The notes beneath the pieces were generated by a model. That model was given only the letters and a program-made list of their open reading frames with translations, had not been told where the DNA came from and made no database searches. Shown here in pieces: positions 1 through 7,275 of a DNA stretch of 43,371 nt. Made by a program: the position numbers and the translations under genes. The stretch is from a candidate division WOR-3 bacterium (GTDB lineage Bacteria; Hydrothermota; Tepidihabitantia; SM23-42), in NCBI GenBank assembly GCA_011052815.1, contig DRIG01000062.1, forward strand, positions 1-43,371, read 5' to 3'. Position 1 is the first letter of the stretch, and each line of letters starts with the position of its first letter.

Positions 1-28
1 CAGGGGTATTCTTTCACTCAATTTTGAA

Positions 29-111
29 TGGGCAGGGGAGGACTCGAACCTCCGAAGGCTTCCGCCAGCAGATTTACAGTCTGCCCCCTTTGACCACTTG
101 GGTACCTACCC
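29..111 (-). tRNA. tRNA-Tyr (anticodon GTA)
   Basis: On the minus strand this folds as a class II tRNA. The 7-bp acceptor stem pairs 105-111 with 30-36, with one G-U pair; the discriminator is A. The anticodon stem-loop gives GTA, and a long variable arm of about 14 nt precedes the T arm (TTCGAGT loop). Length is 83 nt. No CCA is encoded, so the 3' end must be added by a nucleotidyltransferase. It lies 18 nt downstream of tRNA-Thr and very probably shares its transcript. Confidence 0.97.
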
Positions 112-129
112 GAAATCGATTCCGACCAA

Positions 130-201
130 AGCCGGCGGCCAGATTCGAACTGGCGACCTGCTGTTTACAAAACAGCTACTCTACCACTGAGTTACACCGG
201 C
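130..201 (-). tRNA. tRNA-Thr (anticodon TGT)
   Basis: The minus strand gives a standard 72-nt cloverleaf. The acceptor stem pairs 195-201 with 131-137, followed by a D arm, an anticodon loop TTTGTAA (anticodon TGT, reads ACA), and a T arm with TTCGAAT. The discriminator is T and no CCA is encoded. The anticodon arm and following variable region nearly match those of the second tRNA-Thr at 14854-14926, so the two are probably paralogues. A promoter is visible at 269-296. Confidence 0.97.
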
Positions 202-223
202 ACGCAACAGGATTCGCCTTTAT

Positions 224-239
224 TTCGACGAAAGTCGAA
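224..239 (-). other. Hairpin in the tRNA-Thr/Tyr precursor leader
   Basis: A perfect 6-bp inverted repeat with a 4-nt loop (TTCGAC, TTTC loop, GTCGAA on the minus strand) lies between the predicted transcription start (about 262) and the tRNA-Thr 5' end (201). It could be a processing or folding element of the precursor. It is followed by no U tract, so I do not call it a terminator. Confidence 0.5.
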
Positions 240-268
240 CAGATCTATTTTTATTGTTTTCCGCACTA

Positions 269-296
269 ATGATATTCAAGAAATGAAAAAAGTCAA
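269..296 (-). promoter_or_regulatory. Promoter of the tRNA-Thr/tRNA-Tyr transcript
   Basis: Minus strand: -35 TTGACT (291-296), 16-nt spacer, -10 TATCAT (269-274). The predicted start is near 262, leaving a leader of about 60 nt that contains the hairpin at 224-239 before tRNA-Thr. Confidence 0.7.
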
Positions 297-322
297 GAAC
301 CTTGGAAGCCCGAATAAAAGAG

Positions 323-3300
323 CTATTTCACCAATATCACCTTTTCAATCTGATTCTGCTCCGTCGTAGTGAAATGGATAAAATATACGCCCGCAGGAAC
401 AGTTCTGCCCTGATCATCGATTCTGTTCCAGACCACGGAATAAGTTCCCGGATTATATCGACCATTGACAAGGGTACGTACCAATCGACCGGCTGCATCA
501 TAAATCTTTAAAGAGAGTCTTGCCCTGTCTCCAAGCTGATATTTAATGCGTATCTCTCCGGTCCCGGGATTCGGATACAAAGGAACCAGTTCTGTCTTCC
601 ATCCGACGGTGCTGAATTCTGTATTCTCTTTTACTCCGGGGTTAAGCTGACATCCGAAGAACTTCATGATTGAATCCAGCAATACTTCACGCGTCGAAGG
701 CGGCGTACCATCAGTCAACCCACCAAGCTCAAACGATAAACCAACGGTCTTGTACGTACCGGCATCATTCGCAACCCCGCAATCATAAGCATCGTCCGTA
801 TCCCGGAAGATTAAAAACCCGGTACTGGTCGGCGAAATATGGTCAATCCAGTTGTTCTCACCACCATAACTGAAGTCCATCCCGACCGTAAACGTACTCG
901 CCTGCCCGGCAACCGGACCACAATCTCCTGAACCGTCAGCCGTCGCATCGATCCCGAAAAGCGGACCAAAATCATAACCACCACTGTACAACGGATCATA
1001 ATACCAGACATCACCGCCTTCTAAGTACATCCGACCACCCTGATTCTGCAGATAATCAACAAGCGCCGCCGCCTCAGGACTGCCGCTGCTGATAATGTAG
1101 TTGTTCGAATAGATTCCCGCAAACACCAAGACCGCCTGATATAACGTCAAATCCGCAGCCAGGGAAGTACCATAATCACCGCTGTAACCGATATCCTGTA
1201 AAAGCGAATCACAGATCTGACCTGAAGAAGGCGTGGGATCCGGATTCCAGATGTAGTAGTGCTTCTTACCGACGACGATATCAATCCCGAGCGTGTCAAA
1301 GTAGCTGTCTGCAGTAACAAACAATTCAAAGTGAACCGAATGGCCGAACGGCGTCGATGCGGAAGCTGAAATCGTGAAAGGATCTGCAGTATTCGTCTTC
1401 TCTGAATCCGGTAAAATATCTCCGAAATCCCCGAGTGAATCAGTAATCGTGATGTATGTATCAGCCGTTCTTAGAATGGTCTGTGTATTCGTCGCGGTGA
1501 GAAGTCCAGCGTTATGTAACGTCACGACGAAATCCGCCGTTTCACCGGGTTCCAGAATTCCATTTCCGCCGTCGAGAATCTGATAGTCACTCACATATAA
1601 ACTCGGTGCATTCACCGGCGGTGTACCTTTCACTGCATCAAGGTCGAAGCCGGCGTACTGACCGCTTGAAGAACTTCCATCATCGACGATCCGTATGTAA
1701 CGTGCCTGGCTCAAACCGGCGGTGGAAAGATCAAAGCTTGCCGTACCCGTCGCACTACCGCACGAAGACCACGGACCGCTCCAATCATTGGATGCGAAAA
1801 CCTCATACCCTTCCGGAGTTCCGTCATCTCCTTCATATACAGTAAAGTCGTCGCCTGATGAATTGCTTATCGGAGTGTTCGCCCCCATATCAAGAACTAT
1901 AAAACCATTCTGTCCCAGAGAGAAAAAGTTATTGTCTTCCTCTCCCAGTGCTGCACGGGGCCTTGTCTTATTCGATTGCTCGGCGTGATTTGAATAACGA
2001 CACACCACATGTTTGAAGGCGTAATAATAGTTCGAATCAGGCACGAGCAAGATATCCCCGAGGGAAACAGAACCCGTCGAAGGAACAGTCACATTGGTTA
2101 TGGTCTTCGGTGCATAACCGTTGGCACTAACCCTTACATCATAGGTGCCTGGTCCGATCATCTTGTGAAAATCACCGAGGACCGGATCAGTATAGATGTC
2201 TATTCTATCCGGATTATTGAATTCTATCCTGGCATATAAAGAAACGCCGGTACTCGAATCCTTGACCACCCCTTCCATTCCCCAGCCGGCACGTTCACAC
2301 ACGTCCATCAAGGCATCCCGATTGTCATAGCAGATCTGATCAATGGCTGAAGAGGCTGAAGGTTCCTCGGTTTCTATCGTCGTGGCGAATGCGCCGCTCA
2401 CTCCGATTGTGTAATCCTGCAATGAACCGGTCACCTGATACCAGTCATATCCGTTGATCGCGGTCAAGTTCGCTGAGTCGGCGTATACCTCGGAAATGTC
2501 AATAATCAACTGGCTGTCCGGAGGGTCGGCCGGATGATAATCCCAAGGATAGTTCACATAGAGTGCCGCTGAATGATAATTATACTCAAGTGTGATATTA
2601 TTTTCCTCAAGATGCTGCATCATCGCCCGGTTCTCAATCTGGGACGACGGGCTGGTACTGCCGCCCCACGAATCCCAGAAGTATCCGTAATCCCGATTCA
2701 AATCCACTCCGTTTGCATTGACCCTTGTATTGGCTTCTTTACCGTCGGGATTTAAAACCGGCAGAATCCAGAACTCACGGTTATCGACAAGCGCCTGCAC
2801 CTGACTGTTTGAAGCGTAATTCGTAAGCAGATATCGTAAAAAGTAAAGGGTTATCTCTGTTCCGATATGCTCATCTCCGTGCATATTTCCGGCAAGCCTT
2901 ATCTCCGGTTCATTCTCCTCAACCTGGGGATTATCCGTAACCCTCATCGCCCAAATCGCTCTGCCCTGAACACTGAAACCAATGGTGTCGAGCCGACAGA
3001 TCTCCGGATAATTCGTGACGAAAGAATCAAGCACCGCATACACCTGGTCATATGTATGATAAAAACCGCGTTGAAAGATTTGATCCTTATACGCCTTATA
3101 GTCTTCGATGAGTATCTGGACTTCATAGCCGGATTTCTGTAATTCGGCTATCTGACGGTCATTGACCAATGCCTTTGCAAAATCAGGACCTGCATCGATG
3201 ATTGTCAGATCAAACTTTTTCAATCTATAGACTTCATCGTGCTCAGGAAGTCCGATTTCAACCAGACGGATTGTTTGGCCCGCCAGCGACGCCCGCATGC

Positions 3301-3337
3301 AGAACAGCAGGCACAAAGATAATATTATTTTTTTCAT
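323..3337 (-). CDS. Secreted M14 zinc carboxypeptidase, multidomain, with C-terminal sorting-type domain
   Basis: A 1004-residue exported metallopeptidase. A signal peptide (about residues 1-20) is followed by a short N-terminal region and an M14 catalytic domain (about 90-350). Zinc ligands H153 and E156 lie in the HxxE of NMHGDEH, with H255 as the third. Substrate residues sit around N196-PDG and N214-R215, and E322 is the likely catalytic Glu. Then come a transthyretin-like carboxypeptidase regulatory domain (about 352-432), a discoidin-like beta domain (about 470-570), a CARDB-like beta domain (about 580-690), and an alpha/beta domain resembling a glutamine-amidotransferase fold (about 693-895). 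A FlgD-like Ig/sorting domain (about 920-1004) starts at YPNP and ends in a basic tail. A strong AGGAGG site precedes the ATG. It lies 58 nt behind the second M14 gene, probably in the same transcript. Substrate is unknown; extracellular protein scavenging is inference. Confidence 0.93.
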   Translation of the reverse strand: MKKIILSLCLLFCMRASLAGQTIRLVEIGLPEHDEVYRLKKFDLTIIDAGPDFAKALVNDRQIAELQKSGYEVQILIEDYKAYKDQIFQRGFYHTYDQVYAVLDSFVTNYPEICRLDTIGFSVQGRAIWAMRVTDNPQVEENEPEIRLAGNMHGDEHIGTEITLYFLRYLLTNYASNSQVQALVDNREFWILPVLNPDGKEANTRVNANGVDLNRDYGYFWDSWGGSTSPSSQIENRAMMQHLEENNITLEYNYHSAALYVNYPWDYHPADPPDSQLIIDISEVYADSANLTAINGYDWYQVTGSLQDYTIGVSGAFATTIETEEPSASSAIDQICYDNRDALMDVCERAGWGMEGVVKDSSTGVSLYARIEFNNPDRIDIYTDPVLGDFHKMIGPGTYDVRVSANGYAPKTITNVTVPSTGSVSLGDILLVPDSNYYYAFKHVVCRYSNHAEQSNKTRPRAALGEEDNNFFSLGQNGFIVLDMGANTPISNSSGDDFTVYEGDDGTPEGYEVFASNDWSGPWSSCGSATGTASFDLSTAGLSQARYIRIVDDGSSSSGQYAGFDLDAVKGTPPVNAPSLYVSDYQILDGGNGILEPGETADFVVTLHNAGLLTATNTQTILRTADTYITITDSLGDFGDILPDSEKTNTADPFTISASASTPFGHSVHFELFVTADSYFDTLGIDIVVGKKHYYIWNPDPTPSSGQICDSLLQDIGYSGDYGTSLAADLTLYQAVLVFAGIYSNNYIISSGSPEAAALVDYLQNQGGRMYLEGGDVWYYDPLYSGGYDFGPLFGIDATADGSGDCGPVAGQASTFTVGMDFSYGGENNWIDHISPTSTGFLIFRDTDDAYDCGVANDAGTYKTVGLSFELGGLTDGTPPSTREVLLDSIMKFFGCQLNPGVKENTEFSTVGWKTELVPLYPNPGTGEIRIKYQLGDRARLSLKIYDAAGRLVRTLVNGRYNPGTYSVVWNRIDDQGRTVPAGVYFIHFTTTEQNQIEKVILVK

Positions 3338-3395
3338 TCTCCCTCCTGGGTTACATCAAAATCCTGAGGGTATGATTATCTTCTCTTCCTTTTAA

Positions 3396-5618
3396 TTATC
3401 TCAATAATGTAATTTTCTTTATCACCCGATAATTATCAGATTCGACTTTAACAAAGTACACACCAGCGGGAAGCGTACGGCCGGCTTCATCCTCTCCATG
3501 CCAGACGATATGATATGTGTCACTGCCTGTACAGGTAAAGGATTTAACCAGTCGTCCTGACGGACTGTAGATCTTCAAACTTACATCACCGGTTCTATTC
3601 TGCACATTGAGGTCGATCTTCAATGCATCTGAAAATGGATTGGGGAAGACTGAAATACCATTGGTATTGACGGCATCTCCGGGATCAGACTCAACCACAC
3701 CGACGATGACATTCGCTCTTTCCAGACAGGAGTAATCACCCCAGCCATAGGTGGTGTTATTTCCTCTGACATAATAGTAGTAAATTCCCTCAGGATGACC
3801 GGTGAACGTATAAGAGGTGTCGCTGATGGATGAAGAGACCGTGGTAACGGTCTGGAACAGACAGGTCGGATAGATGTCATCCACATAGAATCCCGTCGCC
3901 AGTGTATTACCGTCGGTCATTGAACGGAATCTGAAATAGAGCGACTTACCCACCCATGGTTCAAGCGAGTATGCCTTTCTCACCCAGCCTCCGGAATTCC
4001 CTGAATATCTGTCATCGAGACAGAACCACTCTTTTGTATTCTCAGAGACTTCAACCACCGCGACGTCATAATTGCTTTCAAGATTATACCAGCACCAGAA
4101 GGTAAGAGAATCTCCAGACTGCACCAGATACGGATGGGCAGTACGAACCGCATGGTTCATATTATTCTGGTTTCCGGAAAAGAAGCTGTGTGAGCTGGAA
4201 TGGGATTGGCTTGTAGAAAGGGTAAAACCTTCAAGGATCCATCTCGTTGTACCGGATTCGAGGTCGTCTTCGATTATCGAGGGGTCGGACAACTCAACCA
4301 GTTCCCAGTGTGTCGGATTGTTGTCAAAGGCATTTACCGGATGCCAGCTTATGGTGAAGTCCTCGTTGACCGTTCCCAGAGAATAGATCTGCGGCGGAGC
4401 CACATATCCTTCAGCAACCAGGATCAAAGAATCAGAAAATCCTGCAAGGTACTTTGCCGCCTTGAAGACCTGACGCGAGATAAAATCGAGATCACCCTGC
4501 GCCTGATAAAACGATGTGCCGATCTCTGCGCCGTAAAACAGAGCAGACTGACCTGCGACCCATTTATTATAGCCATAAACCCAATCGCGCGTATTACCGC
4601 ATGTCGGATAAGGATTATTATACGACTGACCGGGGGTATAGGTCCCACCGCTGAGCCGTTGCATCATCCCCGCCATATGTGCGCCTTTGTCGTCGTAGAG
4701 GGTGGAATCAGGTGTTCCCTGCCCCTTGTATCCCCACGGATACATCACCTGTTCACCATAACTGTGCAGGGAAAACCCCGTGGAAATGTTATGCTGACGG
4801 ATGAACGTCGTGTATGCCTGGATTTCATCTCCTGAAAATGTATAAGCACCGCAGAAGGTCTGCTGTGAAGGATAATGGCTTACCTGTCCTTCATCCGCCG
4901 CCCCCCAGCATCCGTCGACTTCTCCGTTGCAGCTGCCGCCGTAATTACGGTTCGGGTCAGTGCCGATCGCGCCGCCGAACGGCTCACGATTCTTACGCCA
5001 GTAATTACCGCCGGGATAATCATAACAATAACCGTCGACATTAATAACCGGAAAACAATAGATCTCCGTTGTATTTATGATCTCCGTTATTTCACTGACC
5101 ACCCCGTAAGATCTGAGCATGGAATCCGCGAAAAAGAGTACTGCCTGAGGCGTTGCCCACTCCCGTGAATGGTGACAGCCGTCAATCGTGAATTTCGGTT
5201 CATCATCCTCTTCAACACCCACATTGTCTGAAATCTTCACTCCGTAAATCCATCTTCCTTCATATGTCGGAATGGGAAGAGAATCAAATTTACAGATACT
5301 GGGATAATTCGACGCCAGTGCCCTGAGTGAATCTTCCATTTCAGAATAGGAACAATACGACCCACGCACTTTTTCTTTCTCGTACTCCAGGCTCGGCACG
5401 GTGAGTTCATACGGCAGACCCGATGCTATAACTTTGTTCAGACCCTCGCGGTCAACGACCAGATCATACCACTCTCCGTATCTGCCGGCCGCGATGTCCA
5501 TCGGTTTATCAGATATCTTCTGAAGTTCCTGCCACGAAGAAACATAGACCCGGACGATCATGTCCTGGGCAAGGCTTAAACTGAATATTATGACGACCAT
5601 AATGCAAAGCCTTTTCAT
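3396..5618 (-). CDS. Secreted M14 zinc carboxypeptidase with C-terminal sorting-type domain
   Basis: A 740-residue exported peptidase, first gene of the minus-strand pair. The signal peptide covers about residues 1-17. The M14 domain (about 85-395) carries the classic HHSREW motif (zinc H150 and E153), third zinc ligand H285 in GFSLHSYG, R211 and N223-R224 for the substrate carboxylate, and catalytic E365 in YGAEIG. A jelly-roll domain like that of immune inhibitor A/MAM proteins (about 450-590) and a short Fn3-like segment follow. The C-terminal FlgD-like sorting domain (about 655-740) starts at FPNP and ends in a K-x-x-L-L-R tail. The ATG follows a strong GAGGAGG site and a leader of about 88 nt from the promoter at 5714-5742. 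The catalytic residues look complete, so an active carboxypeptidase is likely. Confidence 0.95.
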   Translation of the reverse strand: MKRLCIMVVIIFSLSLAQDMIVRVYVSSWQELQKISDKPMDIAAGRYGEWYDLVVDREGLNKVIASGLPYELTVPSLEYEKEKVRGSYCSYSEMEDSLRALASNYPSICKFDSLPIPTYEGRWIYGVKISDNVGVEEDDEPKFTIDGCHHSREWATPQAVLFFADSMLRSYGVVSEITEIINTTEIYCFPVINVDGYCYDYPGGNYWRKNREPFGGAIGTDPNRNYGGSCNGEVDGCWGAADEGQVSHYPSQQTFCGAYTFSGDEIQAYTTFIRQHNISTGFSLHSYGEQVMYPWGYKGQGTPDSTLYDDKGAHMAGMMQRLSGGTYTPGQSYNNPYPTCGNTRDWVYGYNKWVAGQSALFYGAEIGTSFYQAQGDLDFISRQVFKAAKYLAGFSDSLILVAEGYVAPPQIYSLGTVNEDFTISWHPVNAFDNNPTHWELVELSDPSIIEDDLESGTTRWILEGFTLSTSQSHSSSHSFFSGNQNNMNHAVRTAHPYLVQSGDSLTFWCWYNLESNYDVAVVEVSENTKEWFCLDDRYSGNSGGWVRKAYSLEPWVGKSLYFRFRSMTDGNTLATGFYVDDIYPTCLFQTVTTVSSSISDTSYTFTGHPEGIYYYYVRGNNTTYGWGDYSCLERANVIVGVVESDPGDAVNTNGISVFPNPFSDALKIDLNVQNRTGDVSLKIYSPSGRLVKSFTCTGSDTYHIVWHGEDEAGRTLPAGVYFVKVESDNYRVIKKITLLR

Positions 5619-5688
5619 ATTACCTCCTCATTGTTGTTATTACCGCAAGTTTCTCTCAATAAAATTATTAGATAGACTTAAATCTCTT

Positions 5689-5704
5689 GGTAGAACTCCC
5701 TACC
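5689..5704 (-). other. 5'-terminal mRNA hairpin of the peptidase transcript
   Basis: Minus strand GGTAG, 6-nt loop, CTACC: a 5-bp stem beginning about 3 nt after the predicted transcription start near 5707. A hairpin at the extreme 5' end could protect the mRNA; that role is inference. Confidence 0.4.
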
Positions 5705-5713
5705 TATGTCTTT

Positions 5714-5742
5714 ATAATACAACAAATATACGGTTCTGTCAA
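5714..5742 (-). promoter_or_regulatory. Promoter of the M14 peptidase pair
   Basis: Minus strand: -35 TTGACA (5737-5742), 17-nt spacer, -10 TATTAT (5714-5719). It gives a leader of about 88 nt ending in a strong Shine-Dalgarno site, unlike the leaderless neighbour 5799-5833. Confidence 0.75.
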
Positions 5743-5798
5743 GCAGTCTCTGGGGGTCGATCTTCAATCTTCAAAACAGAATCCATCCGAATACGCTA

Positions 5799-5826
5799 TT
5801 GATTTCCCGCGGGATTTATTTATAAT
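5799..5826 (+). promoter_or_regulatory. Promoter of the Nudix-yhaO-yhaN operon, leaderless geometry
   Basis: -35 TTGATT (5799-5804), 16-nt spacer, perfect -10 TATAAT (5821-5826). Only 6 nt separate the -10 from the ATG at 5833, so transcription should begin at or next to the A of the start codon. No Shine-Dalgarno sequence is present. Confidence 0.8.
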
Positions 5827-5832
5827 TGATGG

Positions 5833-6228
5833 ATGCAATACCGTAATCCAATACCTACTGTAGACATAATCATCGAGTCGGCGGATGGAGTGATTCTCAT
5901 AAAAAGAAAAAATCCGCCGTACGGCTGGGCGATTCCCGGCGGTTTCATCGATTACGGAGAATCCGCCGAAGAGGCGGCCCGTCGGGAAGCCAGAGAAGAG
6001 ACCGGCCTTGAAATCAAAGAATTAAAACAGTTCCATACCTATTCGGCACCTGACCGCGATCCGAGGCACCACACAATCTCGGTGGTCTTTACGGCAAAGG
6101 CGGAAGGACGACCGATCGCCGGCGACGATGCCGCGGAGCTCGGTATATTCACAAAAGACACCCTTCCGGAACAACTCGCCTTTGACCACAGAAAAATCCT
6201 TGAAGACTATTTCCACGGCAGATATTAA
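5833..6228 (+). CDS. Nudix hydrolase
   Basis: A 131-residue single-domain Nudix protein, normal size for the family. The Nudix box runs from G37 to about residue 60 and matches GX5EX7REX2EEXG (G37, E43, R51, E52, E55, E56, G58); the Glu residues bind the divalent metal for cleaving a nucleoside-diphosphate-linked bond. The segment [10 protein letters not shown] after the box resembles ADP-ribose/ADP-sugar pyrophosphatases, but the substrate cannot be fixed from sequence. The ATG at 5833 was chosen because the frame starts with the conserved N-terminal beta strand and because a promoter lies 6 nt upstream. It is the first gene of an operon: the next gene begins 3 nt after its stop. It may act in nucleotide clean-up alongside the nuclease pair. 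Confidence 0.93.
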   Translation: MQYRNPIPTVDIIIESADGVILIKRKNPPYGWAIPGGFIDYGESAEEAARREAREETGLEIKELKQFHTYSAPDRDPRHHTISVVFTAKAEGRPIAGDDAAELGIFTKDTLPEQLAFDHRKILEDYFHGRY

Positions 6229-6231
6229 ACT

Positions 6232-7275
6232 ATGAGATTCCTCCATACCGCGGATCTGCATCTGAAGGGTAAAGACAGAAAGCGAATGGAAATCTTCAGG
6301 TGGTTGATAGAAGAAGCCGGCAGATTGAAGATCGATTATTTCATCATTGCAGGAGACCTCTTTAACTCGGATACAGACGCGGTGATCCTACGGAACAACC
6401 TGAGGATGCTCTTTAAGGAAACAACCGTTAAATTTCTGTTGGTGCCGGGGAATCACGATGAAAAATCTTTCAGTGATGAATACGATTACGGCGAAAACGT
6501 GATTCAGCTGACGACAGAACCTTTTCATATAATCGAACTGGATAAGATCGTAATATGCGCCGTCCCATATCAAAACAGAAAGTTCAGTGAATGCATAAAA
6601 AATATTCCTTCAGGCGTCGACATCCTCATTGCACACGGAACATTATACGATAAATCATTCATCGTTTCATCCTTAAAAGAGATCGAGGCAGAATACATGC
6701 CCATCTATCCCGCGAATTTACATAAAAAAGCCCGCTATGTCGCCCTGGGCCACTTCCACTCCAGGAGTTTTCAAAAAGAGTACGAAGGAGTCCGAGTTGT
6801 CTATCCCGGTTCACCGATCGGATTGGATACAAAGTGCGATGGTGAACGGGTCTTCTTTGTCGTGGAGATCGATCAAACTCAATTGAAGATAGAACAACGG
6901 GTAGTGGAAGCCGCCCCTTACTGGCAGCGAAGGGAGTTCTTCGTATTTCCGGGTAATGAAGAACAAATCTTCGATAAAATCCGAAATCACTTACTCGGCA
7001 TAAAGAGCACCAAAATCATGCCCAATATCGTCATCAAAGGATTTATCAAAGAAAGTGACCGCGGGTTCAAAGACCGACTCGAAAAACTCGAAAAAGAGTT
7101 TCAAAATAAATTCCCGGATATGAAATTCAATTTTGCGGAAATTCAATCTTGGCGGACGATCATTCAGAATGAAGTGGTTGAGAAATTCATAGATAAAAGC
7201 AGAGCCCTGGAAGACACTTTACGGCAAAAGGTATTTGAAATCGTCTTTCCCGTCTTCAGTAAAATGCTGAAATGA
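6232..7275 (+). CDS. Metallophosphoesterase, DNA exonuclease family (YhaO/SbcD/Mre11-like)
   Basis: A 347-residue calcineurin-like phosphoesterase. All two-metal motifs are visible: D8-x-H10 at the N-terminus, GD42, GNH75D, H135 in IAHG, and GH174FH176. The C-terminal part (about 215-347) corresponds to the capping/partner region. The stop overlaps the start of the ATPase gene by 4 nt (ATGA), which points to a stoichiometric nuclease-ATPase complex as in Mre11-Rad50, SbcD-SbcC or YhaO-YhaN. The partner has paired membrane segments and no zinc hook, so the YhaO type fits better than SbcD. A role in DNA end processing or repair near the membrane is inference. The ATG lies 3 nt behind the Nudix stop. 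Confidence 0.9.
   Translation: MRFLHTADLHLKGKDRKRMEIFRWLIEEAGRLKIDYFIIAGDLFNSDTDAVILRNNLRMLFKETTVKFLLVPGNHDEKSFSDEYDYGENVIQLTTEPFHIIELDKIVICAVPYQNRKFSECIKNIPSGVDILIAHGTLYDKSFIVSSLKEIEAEYMPIYPANLHKKARYVALGHFHSRSFQKEYEGVRVVYPGSPIGLDTKCDGERVFFVVEIDQTQLKIEQRVVEAAPYWQRREFFVFPGNEEQIFDKIRNHLLGIKSTKIMPNIVIKGFIKESDRGFKDRLEKLEKEFQNKFPDMKFNFAEIQSWRTIIQNEVVEKFIDKSRALEDTLRQKVFEIVFPVFSKMLK

Noticed and set aside
24..269. Open frame of 81 codons across the two tRNA genes, with ARFELATCCLQNSYSTTELH
   Set aside because: This is the known false protein that comes from reading tRNA genes on the wrong strand; the tRNAs explain the sequence.
4200..4835. 211-codon open frame antisense to the second M14 peptidase
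   Set aside because: It lies wholly inside a gene with complete catalytic motifs, has no ribosome site and its translation resembles no family.
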